41,504 nt of DNA from an uncultured Opitutia bacterium (GTDB lineage Bacteria > Verrucomicrobiota > Verrucomicrobiia > Opitutales > Opitutaceae). The stretch is from the NCBI GenBank assembly GCA_903896015.1, contig CAITWF010000068.1:1-41504 (forward strand). The letters run 5' to 3'. The position numbers and the translations under genes are program-made. The notes below the pieces were generated by a model. It had not been told where the DNA came from. It did no database searches and saw only the letters and a list, made by a program, of their open reading frames with translations. Below are positions 9,467 to 18,322 of this stretch, piece by piece. Every line of letters begins with the position of its first letter. Positions within the stretch are counted from its first letter, which is position 1.

Positions 9467-10945
9467 ATGCCAGCGATGGAACCGGTAAATCTCAAGGAGA
9501 AGGTGCGCCACCTGCCCGACAAGCCCGGCGTTTACCTGATGAAGGACCGGCTTGGGAGGATCATTTACGTCGGCAAGGCGAAGTCGCTGAAGAAGCGTGT
9601 CTCGTCGTATTTCCAGCGCGGACGCGCGCGGACCGTCTCGCAGCCAAAAATCCGCGCGCTGATCGAAATGATCGCGGACCTCGACACGATCGAAGTCAAA
9701 AGCGAGCCCGAGGCGCTGCTCCTTGAGGGCAAATTGATCAAACAGTGGCGACCGCGCTACAACACGGACTTTACCGACGACAAACGCTTCCTCCTTGTGC
9801 GCGTCGATCCCGGCGAGGAGTTGCCGCGCTTCCGGCTCACGCGGATCAAGAAGGACGATCGCTCGCGCTACTTCGGGCCGTTCGCGCACAGCGGACTGCT
9901 GCGCCGCACGCTGGCGCAGATGCGGCGGCAGTTCGGAATTCTGCTGGGCGATACGCTCCCGAAAAAACTCCCCGATGGCACATGGCAACTTTACGACGAC
10001 GTGCGCGAGGAACTCTATGGCGCGGTCAACATTCTCACCGCCGAAGTCTATCGCGCGCGGGTCGACGCCGCGTGCGAATTTCTCGAGGGCAAATCGCGCG
10101 AGTGGCTCGAGACGCTCCGCACCGAGATGGCCGCCGCCGCGGAGAAACAGGAATATGAAAAGGCCGCCGAGCTGCGCGACGTCGTCTACGCGCTCGAGGA
10201 AACGCTCCGCAAGACCCGCCGCTTCGAGCGCCTCGATCCCACGCGGCCGGCAGGCGACGAGGAGGCGTTGCGACTGTTGCAGGAGGCGCTGCACCTCGCC
10301 GCGCCGCCGCACGGGATCGAGTGCTTCGATATTTCGCACATCTCCGGGACGTTCGTCGTCGCCTCGATGGTGCGCTTCACCGACGGCCGACCCGACAAGG
10401 ACAATTACCGCCGCTTCCAAATCAAGAGCTTCATCGGCAACGACGATTTCCGCGCGATGGAAGAAGTCGTGGGCCGCCGCTACCGCCGGCTCGTCGAGGA
10501 GCAGAAGCCGTTTCCCGATCTCGTAGTGATCGACGGCGGGCGCGGGCAGATCGGCGCCGCGCTGAAATCCTTTGTCGGCCTCGACGTGATGCCTCCGCCG
10601 CTCATCGGACTCGCGAAAGAGCACGAGACGATCATTTTTCCGGATGAGCGCGCGCCGCTGAATCTCCCACTCACCCACCCCGGCCTGCAACTCCTCCAGC
10701 GCCTGCGCGACGAAGCGCACCGCTTCGCCAACACCTACAACGCCGATTTGCGTTCGAAAAAAATCCGCGAGAGCGTGCTCGACGATTTTCCCGGGCTCGG
10801 CCCGAAGCGCCGCGCGGCGCTCTTCGAACATTTTTCCAGTATCGAAAAACTCCGCGCCGCGAGCATCGAACAGATTGCCGAAGTCCCGGGCTTCGGCGGA
10901 AAAAAGGCGGCCGGGCTCCACGCTTTCTTGAGCAAACCCGCCTGA
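9467..10945 (+). CDS. uvrC: UvrABC system protein C, compact form
   Basis: This is the dual-incision nuclease of nucleotide excision repair. The GIY-YIG domain occupies residues 17-98 (GVY at 21, YVGKAK at 34, E87 in EALLLEGKLIKQ). The UvrB-binding UVR helix pair is at about 221-250. The RNase H-like nuclease follows, with D288 (CFDISH), D326/D327, D356 (VIDGGRGQ) and H418 (RDEAHRF). Tandem helix-hairpin-helix motifs lie at 438-488. Both catalytic centres look intact. The protein has 492 residues where about 600 is usual. The four-cysteine segment after the GIY-YIG domain is replaced by cysteine-free sequence (131-190), and most of the segment between the UVR motif and the RNase H fold is absent. 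Only two cysteines occur in the protein (C203, C286). An ATG three codons in (9476) is an alternative start. Confidence 0.93.
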   Translation: MPAMEPVNLKEKVRHLPDKPGVYLMKDRLGRIIYVGKAKSLKKRVSSYFQRGRARTVSQPKIRALIEMIADLDTIEVKSEPEALLLEGKLIKQWRPRYNTDFTDDKRFLLVRVDPGEELPRFRLTRIKKDDRSRYFGPFAHSGLLRRTLAQMRRQFGILLGDTLPKKLPDGTWQLYDDVREELYGAVNILTAEVYRARVDAACEFLEGKSREWLETLRTEMAAAAEKQEYEKAAELRDVVYALEETLRKTRRFERLDPTRPAGDEEALRLLQEALHLAAPPHGIECFDISHISGTFVVASMVRFTDGRPDKDNYRRFQIKSFIGNDDFRAMEEVVGRRYRRLVEEQKPFPDLVVIDGGRGQIGAALKSFVGLDVMPPPLIGLAKEHETIIFPDERAPLNLPLTHPGLQLLQRLRDEAHRFANTYNADLRSKKIRESVLDDFPGLGPKRRAALFEHFSSIEKLRAASIEQIAEVPGFGGKKAAGLHAFLSKPA

Positions 10946-11051
10946 GTCTATTGCGCACCGCAGCTCGATCTGGCATCAGAGTCCGCTGCGCCCCGGGTAT
11001 TATGGCTACTGCCGCCTTGCTAAGTTCACCAGCATACGATGGGATTGCAAT

Positions 11052-14000
11052 ATGGATGCACTAGCTGCTCCCGTCTGGTGCCGCAGCCCCTGCCACGCGG
11101 CGGTGGTTTTCCTCGCCCTCGTCGCGCTCGGGCACGCGCAAACCAACCCGTTGATCAACGGAGTCAACAACCCCGCGATCGGCACCGGCACGCAGACGCT
11201 CAATCCGCTCGATGCGTTTACCGGCACGATCACGATCGGCACCGCCGGCCAATACAGTGGCTCGCTGAACCTCAGCGGCAACTACACCAGCACGGCCGGA
11301 CAGGCTTTCAGCTTCACCGGCAACAGCTCCTACCTCAGCTACACCAGCGTGCCCCGCATGCTGACGCTGGTTTCAGGCGTAGCGCTCACCCGCACCGGCA
11401 CCGGCGGCACCACCTACGTTTACGACAATCTGGTGAACGGCGGGACCATCACGGTCTCAGGCGGCACACTGCAGTTTCAGAACGGCACGGCCTTCACCAA
11501 CAGCGGCACCGGCAACGTCACCGGCCCCGGCAGCACGCTCACCCTCTACAATCTCACCAACACCGGCAACCTCATCGCCAATTCTGGTGGCCAGCTCCAA
11601 CTCGCGGGCAACTTCACCACCGCCGGCCTCGGCAACATCAGCCTCACCGGCGCGAGCCCGGGCAGCGTCCAGATCACTGGCAACCTCGACAACACCGGTG
11701 CCACCCTCGGCGCGCCCAGCGGCGGCGCTTACACGCTCTCCAGCGGCACGATCAAGAACGGCACCGTCACCAGCAGCGCCCTTTCGTTCTCCAATTCCGG
11801 CGGCACGATCGACAACACCACCGTTAACGGCGACATCAACATCGCGGGCGGCGCCAGTTACACCGACCAGTCTCTCACGTTGCAGAACAACACGATCGTC
11901 AACGGCAACATTGCGGTCGGCACCACCGGCCAATATTACGGCACCCTTTACTTCGGCTCCAACCTGTCCCTCGCCGCGAACCGCAACCTCACTCTGACCG
12001 GCATCGATTCCACGCTGGGCAACTATTATACCCCGGCTACACTCACCATTCCCGCCACGGCCAGCTTGGTTCGCACCGGGACTGATTACTCCTACATTTA
12101 CGCCAACCTCAACAACGCCGGCAACATTGTCGTAAATGGCGGCACTGTTTACCTCGACGCCAATCTCACCAACGCCGGCAACCTCACGGTCTCCAACGGC
12201 GCGACCCTGAATCAGAGCTATGCCTCCATCGCGTTCACCAACACCGGCACCGCCAACGTCACCGGTGCGGGCAGCACGCTGATCGCCCACAATCTGACGA
12301 ACACAGGCAATCTCATCGCGGATTCCGCAGGCGTGCTCCAGCTCGCGGGCAACTTCACCACTGGCAATCTCGGCACTATCGCGATCACCGGAGGCAAACC
12401 CGGTGCCGTCCAGATCACCGGCACCCTCGACAATACCGGCGCCACCCTCGGCGCGCCCAGCGGGGGGGCTTACACGCTTTACGGTGGCACAATCAAGAAC
12501 GGCACCATCACCAGCGCCGCCCTCGCCTTCTCTAACGACATTGGGACTCTCGATAACGCCACGGTGAACGGCGACATCACCATCGCCGGCGGCCCTAGTT
12601 ACACCGACCAATCCCTGCTCCTGCAGAACAACACCTCGATCAACGGCAACATCACCGTCGGCACCGCCGGCCAATACTATGGCACACTCTACCTGAGCTC
12701 CGACCTCGCGCTCGCCGCCAATCACAACCTTACCCTGACCGGCTCGGCCTCCAGCCTCACCTACTACTACAACCAGCCGACCCTCACGATCCCAGCCACT
12801 GCCAGCCTCCTGCGCACAGGCGCGGGCTATTCCTACGTCTACGACACCGTCGCCAACTCGGGCAACATCGTCGTCAACGGCGGCACACTTTATTTCGACG
12901 CCAACCTCACCAACTCCGGCTCCGTGCTTGTCTCCAGCGGCGCCAATCTCACCACCAGCAGCTACTACCCCACGGTGTTCATCAATCACGGCACCGCCAA
13001 CGTCACCGGCTCCGGCAGCACCCTCGTCGTCAACAATCTCACCAATACCGGCAACCTCATCGCCGATTCCGCAGGCGTGCTCCAGCTCGCGGGCAACTTC
13101 ATTACTAGCAATCTCGGCACTATCGCGATCACCGGAGCCAAACCCGGTGCCATCCAAATCACCGGCACTCTCGATAATACCGGCGCCACACTTAGCGCGC
13201 CCACCGGCGGCACCTACACGCTCTACGGTGGCACGATCCGCAATGGCACGATCACCAGCAGCGCCTTGGCCTTCTCCAACTCCGACGGCGTCCTCGACAA
13301 CGCCACCGTCAACGGCGACATCATCGTCGCGGGCAGCAATGGCACCAGCTACAGCGACCAATACCTCACCCTTCAGAACAACACCGTGGTCAACGGCAAC
13401 ATCACCGTCGGCACGGCCGGTCAAAATTACGGCACGCTCTACGTTGGCAATAACACTGCGCTTGCTCCCAATAAAACCCTCACACTCACCGGCAGCAGCT
13501 CTTCCCTGAGTTATTATTCCGGTTCACTGCCCACGCTCACCATCCCAACCACCGCCACCCTTAACCGCGCCGGCACAGGCTACACCTACGTCTACGACAA
13601 TCTCGCCAACTCCGGCAATATTGTCGTCAACGGGGGCACGCTTTACTCGAATGCCAACGTCACCAACTCCGGCTCGCTGCTTGTTTCCGGCGGAGCAAAT
13701 TTCGCGCAAAGTTACTACTATTACGGTGCGTCAACCTTCAACAACACCGGCACCGCCAACGTCACGGGCACCAATAGCACACTTACCCTCTACAATCTCA
13801 CCAACACCGGCAACCTGATCGCCGATTCCGCCGGTGTGCTCCAGCTCGCTGGCAACCTTACCACCGCCGCCCTCGGCAACATCAGCCTCACTGGCGCCAC
13901 GCCCGGCGCCATCCGGATCACCGGCAATCTCGACAACACCGCCGCCAACCTCGGCGCACCTACCGGCGGCCCCTTCACGCTCTACGGCGGCACGATCCGC

Positions 14001-15755
14001 AACGGCACGATCACCAGCAGCGCCCTGACGTACTCCAATTCCGGTGGCACCCTCGATAACGCCACCGTCAACGGTGACATCAACGTCGCCGGCGGCCCCA
14101 GTTCAACCGAACAGTCGCTCACGCTGCAGAACAACGCGACGGTCAACGGCAACATCACCCTCGGCACAGCCGCCCAGTATTACGGAAGCCTTTACCTAGG
14201 CTCCAATCTTTCGCTCGCGCCCAACCGCTCTCTCACACTCACAGGCAGCGCCTCCTCCCTCACCTACAATTACGGTTCGACGCCTATCCTCACGGTCCCC
14301 GCCACCGCCTCCCTCACCCGCACCGGCGCAGGCTATTCTTACGTCTACGACGATCTCGCCAATTCTGGAAACATCGTCGTTTCCGGCGGCACGCTTTACC
14401 TCTACGCCAACGTCACGAACTCCAATTCCCTCCTCGTCTCCGGCGGCGGGAACTTCGCGCAGAGCTCCTACTCCTCCACGTTTAACAACACCGGCACCGC
14501 TAACGTGACCGGCGCCAACAGCACGCTCACTCTCTACAATCTCTCCAACACCGGCAACCTGATCGCCGACTCCGCGGGCGTGCTTCAGCTCGCCGGCAGT
14601 TTCGCCACCGCCAGTCTCGGCAACATCATCGTCACCGGTGCCACTCCCGGCCTCGTCCGTCTTGCCGGCACCCTCGACAACACCGGTGCCACCCTCGCCG
14701 CCCCCACCGGCGGAGCTTACACCCTTTACGGCGGCACCCTCCGCAATGGCACCGTTTCCGGCAACGCGCTCACCTTCTCCAACAACGGCGGCACGATCGA
14801 CAACGCCACCCTCAACGGCGACATCACTGTCGGCGCCAACAGCACCTCCAGCCAATACGTTTACTTCGTCAACAACACCACCGTCACCGGCAATCTCACG
14901 CTCGGTACCGCCGGCCAGTATGGCGGCACTCTCTATCTTGGCTCCAACCTCTCCCTCGCCACCAACGCCAACCTGACCATTACCGGAACCAACTCCTACC
15001 TCAGCTGGACCGGCAGCGCGCGGCAACTCACTCTCGGCCCCACCAACACGATGCTGCGCACCGGCGCCGGCTACGGCTCCGTTGCCGACAGCATCGTCAA
15101 CGCTGGCACTATCTCCGTCACCGGCGGCTCGCTCTACACCACCGGCAACGTCACCAACCAGGCCAACATCACCGTCGCCGCCGGCACCCAGCTCTACAGC
15201 GGCAGCACCCCGCAGTTCACGCAGACCGCCGGCGTTTTCCGCGTCGACGGCACGTTCAATCCACCCCCCACCGGGCTCAACATCTCGGGCGGCTCGCTCA
15301 CCGGTGCAGGCACCCTCGCCGGCAACGTTACCTTCACCGCCGGCACCCTCGATCCCGGCAGCTCGATCGGCACACTCACCTTCGGCGGCAACCTCACGCT
15401 GAGCGGCAGCACGATCACGAACCTCGAACTCGGCGCCGGCGTAAACGACCGCATCGTCGTGACCGGCTCCAACGGCCTCGTCTTCGGCGGCACGCTCAAC
15501 ATCCTCGCCGTCTCCACTGCATTCACCTCCGGCCAGACGTGGAATCTCTTCAACTTCACCGCGCATACCGGCAGCTTTTCCTCGATCAACCTGCCCAACA
15601 CCGCCAACGGCTGGGTCTGGGACGCCTCGCAGCTGCTGACCACCGGCAACCTCACGCTCACCACTTTCGTCCCCGTCCCCGAGCCCTCGACCGACGCGCT
15701 CCTCGCCACCGGCCTCGGCGCACTGCTGCTCGCCCAACGCCGCCGCCGACGTTAG
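11052..15755 (+). CDS. Beta-helical surface protein with about six long tandem repeats and a PEP-CTERM tail
   Basis: The 1567-residue protein has an N-terminal signal peptide ending near GHAQT (about residue 33). It then carries tandem units of about 230-250 residues starting near residues 57, 285, 531, 781, 1032 and 1278. Each unit runs through GNITVGTAGQYYGTLYL, LTIPATASL.RTG.GYSYVYD, ANSGNIVVNGGTLY, NLTNTGNLIADSAG, LDNTGATLGAP.GG.YTLYGG and DNATVNGDI. The Gly/Asn/Thr-rich short-strand pattern resembles the beta-helix passenger regions of autotransporters, but there is no C-terminal barrel. The end is a PEP-CTERM signal instead: VPEPS, a hydrophobic stretch and a run of five arginines. Such tails are processed by exosortase, and no exosortase gene is in the window. 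A surface or extracellular-matrix role is inferred. Confidence 0.88.
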   Translation: MDALAAPVWCRSPCHAAVVFLALVALGHAQTNPLINGVNNPAIGTGTQTLNPLDAFTGTITIGTAGQYSGSLNLSGNYTSTAGQAFSFTGNSSYLSYTSVPRMLTLVSGVALTRTGTGGTTYVYDNLVNGGTITVSGGTLQFQNGTAFTNSGTGNVTGPGSTLTLYNLTNTGNLIANSGGQLQLAGNFTTAGLGNISLTGASPGSVQITGNLDNTGATLGAPSGGAYTLSSGTIKNGTVTSSALSFSNSGGTIDNTTVNGDINIAGGASYTDQSLTLQNNTIVNGNIAVGTTGQYYGTLYFGSNLSLAANRNLTLTGIDSTLGNYYTPATLTIPATASLVRTGTDYSYIYANLNNAGNIVVNGGTVYLDANLTNAGNLTVSNGATLNQSYASIAFTNTGTANVTGAGSTLIAHNLTNTGNLIADSAGVLQLAGNFTTGNLGTIAITGGKPGAVQITGTLDNTGATLGAPSGGAYTLYGGTIKNGTITSAALAFSNDIGTLDNATVNGDITIAGGPSYTDQSLLLQNNTSINGNITVGTAGQYYGTLYLSSDLALAANHNLTLTGSASSLTYYYNQPTLTIPATASLLRTGAGYSYVYDTVANSGNIVVNGGTLYFDANLTNSGSVLVSSGANLTTSSYYPTVFINHGTANVTGSGSTLVVNNLTNTGNLIADSAGVLQLAGNFITSNLGTIAITGAKPGAIQITGTLDNTGATLSAPTGGTYTLYGGTIRNGTITSSALAFSNSDGVLDNATVNGDIIVAGSNGTSYSDQYLTLQNNTVVNGNITVGTAGQNYGTLYVGNNTALAPNKTLTLTGSSSSLSYYSGSLPTLTIPTTATLNRAGTGYTYVYDNLANSGNIVVNGGTLYSNANVTNSGSLLVSGGANFAQSYYYYGASTFNNTGTANVTGTNSTLTLYNLTNTGNLIADSAGVLQLAGNLTTAALGNISLTGATPGAIRITGNLDNTAANLGAPTGGPFTLYGGTIRNGTITSSALTYSNSGGTLDNATVNGDINVAGGPSSTEQSLTLQNNATVNGNITLGTAAQYYGSLYLGSNLSLAPNRSLTLTGSASSLTYNYGSTPILTVPATASLTRTGAGYSYVYDDLANSGNIVVSGGTLYLYANVTNSNSLLVSGGGNFAQSSYSSTFNNTGTANVTGANSTLTLYNLSNTGNLIADSAGVLQLAGSFATASLGNIIVTGATPGLVRLAGTLDNTGATLAAPTGGAYTLYGGTLRNGTVSGNALTFSNNGGTIDNATLNGDITVGANSTSSQYVYFVNNTTVTGNLTLGTAGQYGGTLYLGSNLSLATNANLTITGTNSYLSWTGSARQLTLGPTNTMLRTGAGYGSVADSIVNAGTISVTGGSLYTTGNVTNQANITVAAGTQLYSGSTPQFTQTAGVFRVDGTFNPPPTGLNISGGSLTGAGTLAGNVTFTAGTLDPGSSIGTLTFGGNLTLSGSTITNLELGAGVNDRIVVTGSNGLVFGGTLNILAVSTAFTSGQTWNLFNFTAHTGSFSSINLPNTANGWVWDASQLLTTGNLTLTTFVPVPEPSTDALLATGLGALLLAQRRRRR
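11220..15150 (+). repeat. Tandem coding repeats, period about 740 bp
   Basis: The GGCACCGCCGGCCAATA-type motif recurs near 11220, 11905, 12642, 13393, 14147 and 14884, giving spacings of about 685, 737, 751, 754 and 737 bases. The inner copies are highly alike at the DNA level, for example the segment encoding LIADSAGVLQLAGNF near 12310, 13060, 13818 and 14565. This suggests recent duplication or ongoing homogenisation. The reading frame is kept throughout. Confidence 0.85.
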
Positions 15756-15763
15756 GCGCACAC

Positions 15764-16648
15764 ATGCTCGTTGACGGATCGATCGCGCGATCTACGGTCG
15801 CGCGCGTGATTCCATCGCGGCCGTTTCTCAAATGGGCGGGAGCTAAGACCCGCTTGGTCGCCGCCATCCGAGCCACGGCGCCGCCCCAGACCCGGCGTCT
15901 GATTGAGCCGTTCGCGGGCAGCGGCGCGGTCGCACTCAATCTCGGTTTCGAGCGCAACCTCCTCGCCGACACCAACGCCGACCTGATTGAGATCTATCGC
16001 GAGTTGAAGCGCTCGGGCGAACAGTTCATCGCCACTTGCGAAAAATTTTTTACTCCCCGGCACAACACGGCGAAGACTTACTACGCCCTACGCACCCAGT
16101 TCAACGCGTCCACAGATCACCGACATAAGGCCGCGCTCTTCGTCTATTTGAATCGCCACGGGTATAACGGACTCTGCCGCTACAACGCCCGCGGCGGTTA
16201 CAACGTGCCGTTCGGCCGCTACGACGCGCCTTATTTTCCACGTAAGGAAATGGAAAATTTCCGCCGGCTGCTTGCCCGCTGCACGCTTCGCCGCGCCGAT
16301 TTTCGCTCGATCCTCGCCGCCGCCGGCGACGGTGATTTCGTCTACTGTGATCCCCCCTACGTGCCCGCGAGCGCCACCGCGAATTTTACCGCCTACGCGC
16401 GCGGCGGCTTTGGCTCACACGATCAGGCAAACCTGTTGGCGGCCTGCCTCGCCGCCACGCGCCGCGGCGCTTGCGTCGCAATCTCAAATCACGACACGCC
16501 AGAAACCCGTCGGCTCTACGCCGAGGCCGACGAAATCATTTCTCTTTCGGTCGCCCGCCATATCAGCCGCAACGGCCGCAAACGCACGCGCGCGAAAGAA
16601 CTACTCGTCGTCTATCGTCCCTCGGGGCCCGCCGGCCTGAGCGCGTAA
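15764..16648 (+). CDS. dam: DNA adenine methyltransferase, Dam / D12 class
   Basis: This SAM-dependent N6-adenine DNA methyltransferase most resembles the Dam family, which methylates GATC. Motif FLKWAGAK is at residues 21-28, the SAM-binding EPFAGSGAV follows at about 49-57, the catalytic DPPY motif (CDPPYVP) is near residue 196, and a conserved AISNHDTP segment lies near the end. The ATG at 15764 gives 294 residues. A GTG at 15806 would give 280, closer to the 278-residue E. coli enzyme and starting just before the FLKWAG motif, so the true start may be the GTG. It begins 8 bases after the PEP-CTERM gene. No restriction nuclease, mutH or seqA is next to it, so it appears to be an orphan methylase. 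The specificity is assumed from the family. Confidence 0.9.
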   Translation: MLVDGSIARSTVARVIPSRPFLKWAGAKTRLVAAIRATAPPQTRRLIEPFAGSGAVALNLGFERNLLADTNADLIEIYRELKRSGEQFIATCEKFFTPRHNTAKTYYALRTQFNASTDHRHKAALFVYLNRHGYNGLCRYNARGGYNVPFGRYDAPYFPRKEMENFRRLLARCTLRRADFRSILAAAGDGDFVYCDPPYVPASATANFTAYARGGFGSHDQANLLAACLAATRRGACVAISNHDTPETRRLYAEADEIISLSVARHISRNGRKRTRAKELLVVYRPSGPAGLSA

Positions 16649-16724
16649 CGCGAGATCACGCGCCGGAAATCCACGTTGCGCGCCGCACGAAGGCTGCAAT
16701 CGTCCTCCGCAAAAAAAACCCACC

Positions 16725-18266
16725 ATGTCATTTCCCCGCACTGCTGTCGTTGTCGCCCTTGGTCTTTCCGCCACCTTCCTCGCCCGCGCCGACGTTACGC
16801 TCGCCCCGCTCTTTACCGATCACGCCGTGCTCCAGCGCGACAAACCGATCCCGGTATGGGGCATTGCCGACGCCGGCGAAAAAGTTACCGTCACGTTCGC
16901 GCGCCAGACGCGCACCGCCACCGCCGGCGCCGACGGCGCGTGGAAAGTCTCTCTCGACAAACTTTCCGCCGAATCGAAGGGCGCTGATCTCACCGTCGCC
17001 GGCAAAAACACGCTCGTGCTCCACGACGTCGTCATCGGCGAAGTCTGGCTCTGCTCCGGCCAGTCCAACATGGAGTTCACTGTCAGCCGTGCGCGCGATG
17101 CCGCCAAGGAAATCGCGGCCGCGAATTTCCCGCTCATCCGTCACGTCAAAATCAGGAATACCGTCGCCGCCGATCCCGCCACCACCGTGAAAACCACCGG
17201 CTGGCAGTCCGCGTCACCGGAGACCGTCGGCGCGTTCACCGCCGTCGGCTATTTTTTCGCCCACGATATCTTTCAAAAGCTCAACATCCCGATTGGTCTC
17301 GTACACAGTTCGTGGGGCGGCACGCCGGTCGAATCGTGGATGCCCGCGCCCGCTCTCGCGCGCGATCCGCGTTTTCGCGTCGTCGCCGAGCGCTGGGAAA
17401 AAACGCTCGCCGACTATCCCGATAAAAAAGCCGAGTATGCGCCCGTGCTCGCCGAGTGGACCGCCGCCGATGCCGCCGCCAAGGCACAGGGCGACGCCGA
17501 GCACGCGGCGTGGCTGAAGGCCCACCCAAAACCGCGCGCCCCGCGGGGCCCCGGCGATTCGTGGACGCCCTCCGGTCTCTACAACGGCATGATCGCCCCG
17601 CTCGCGCCCTACGCGATCCGCGGCGCGCTCTGGTATCAGGGCGAGAGCAACGCCGATCACGCCGCCGAGTATCAACCGCTCTTCGCCGCGATGATCACGG
17701 CATGGCGGAAAAGTTTCGGCCAGGGCCCGTTTCCTTTTTTCTGGGTTAACCTCGCCAACTACAAAAGCCCCAGCGACTCCACCGGCCAGACTTACGCCTT
17801 CCTTCGCGAGGCGCAGTCGCAAACCCTCGATCTTGAGAACACGGGCCAGGCTCTCGCGATCGATATCGGCAATCCGGACGACATTCATCCAACAAACAAA
17901 CAGGACGTCGGCCATCGCCTCTCGCTGCTCGCGAAGAACCGCGTCTACGGTTATCAAGGTGAGGACACCGGTCCGACCTTCGCCAACGTCCGGCTCGGCG
18001 GCGCCGCGCTGTTCGCAACCTTTAGCCACTCCGCCGGCGGCCTGACCATCCACAACGCCACGGAAGTCGCAGACGTCGAGGTCGCGGGCGACGACAAAGT
18101 GTTTCACCCCGCGCGAGTCGTCGTCTCGAGTTCGATCATGATCGCCTCATCGCCCGACGTGAAACAACCCATCGCGCTGCGCTACGCCTGGAAAAACGCG
18201 CCCAACGCCAATCTTTACAACGGCGCCGGCCTCCCCGCTGTGCCGTTCCGCTCGGATAACTGGTAA
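16725..18266 (+). CDS. Sialate O-acetylesterase (SGNH-type esterase), secreted
   Basis: The protein has 513 residues with a signal peptide ending near ARAD (residue 22). The N-terminal beta-sandwich contains the family hallmark DHAVLQRDKPIPVWG. The esterase domain has the nucleophile in LCSGQSNMEF (S114), the block GALWYQGESNAD near 305, and a C-terminal DDIHPTNKQD containing the Asp/His pair. This family removes O-acetyl groups from sialic acids or other sugars. In verrucomicrobia such genes are often part of polysaccharide breakdown, so the substrate could be an acetylated plant or algal polysaccharide. It stands alone and converges with the delta-60 protein gene. Confidence 0.9.
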   Translation: MSFPRTAVVVALGLSATFLARADVTLAPLFTDHAVLQRDKPIPVWGIADAGEKVTVTFARQTRTATAGADGAWKVSLDKLSAESKGADLTVAGKNTLVLHDVVIGEVWLCSGQSNMEFTVSRARDAAKEIAAANFPLIRHVKIRNTVAADPATTVKTTGWQSASPETVGAFTAVGYFFAHDIFQKLNIPIGLVHSSWGGTPVESWMPAPALARDPRFRVVAERWEKTLADYPDKKAEYAPVLAEWTAADAAAKAQGDAEHAAWLKAHPKPRAPRGPGDSWTPSGLYNGMIAPLAPYAIRGALWYQGESNADHAAEYQPLFAAMITAWRKSFGQGPFPFFWVNLANYKSPSDSTGQTYAFLREAQSQTLDLENTGQALAIDIGNPDDIHPTNKQDVGHRLSLLAKNRVYGYQGEDTGPTFANVRLGGAALFATFSHSAGGLTIHNATEVADVEVAGDDKVFHPARVVVSSSIMIASSPDVKQPIALRYAWKNAPNANLYNGAGLPAVPFRSDNW

Positions 18267-18269
18267 GAT

Positions 18270-18300
18270 AAAAACGCGCGCCGAATTTCTCGACGCGCGC
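18270..18300 (-). terminator. Probable terminator of the delta-60 repeat gene
   Basis: The arms CGCGCG at 18275-18280 and 18294-18299 can pair, and on the minus strand they are followed by five T residues (18270-18274). It begins 23 bases after the stop of the delta-60 gene. The arms are self-complementary, so the exact fold is less sure. There is no T-run for the plus strand. Confidence 0.55.
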
Positions 18301-18322
18301 CAGGGTGGAACGACTTTGCCGC

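Noticed and set aside
9431-10921. A 944-codon frame suggesting a fusion of a large N-terminal region to CinA
   Set aside because: The extra part is the exact antisense of uvrC, arginine/leucine-rich with no family motif. The CinA domain starts just after the ATG at 9430.
11220-15150. Regular repeats resembling a CRISPR or satellite array
   Set aside because: The period is about 740 bp and in frame with a protein; there are no short identical repeats with unique spacers.
11457-15761. Long minus-strand frames (655 and 521 codons) opposite the PEP-CTERM gene
   Set aside because: Their repeat pattern is a by-product of the repeats on the coding strand. They lack a signal peptide or motif.
15764-16648. 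Part of a restriction-modification or phage-defence system
   Set aside because: No nuclease, helicase or specificity subunit is next to it; flanking genes encode surface and secreted proteins.
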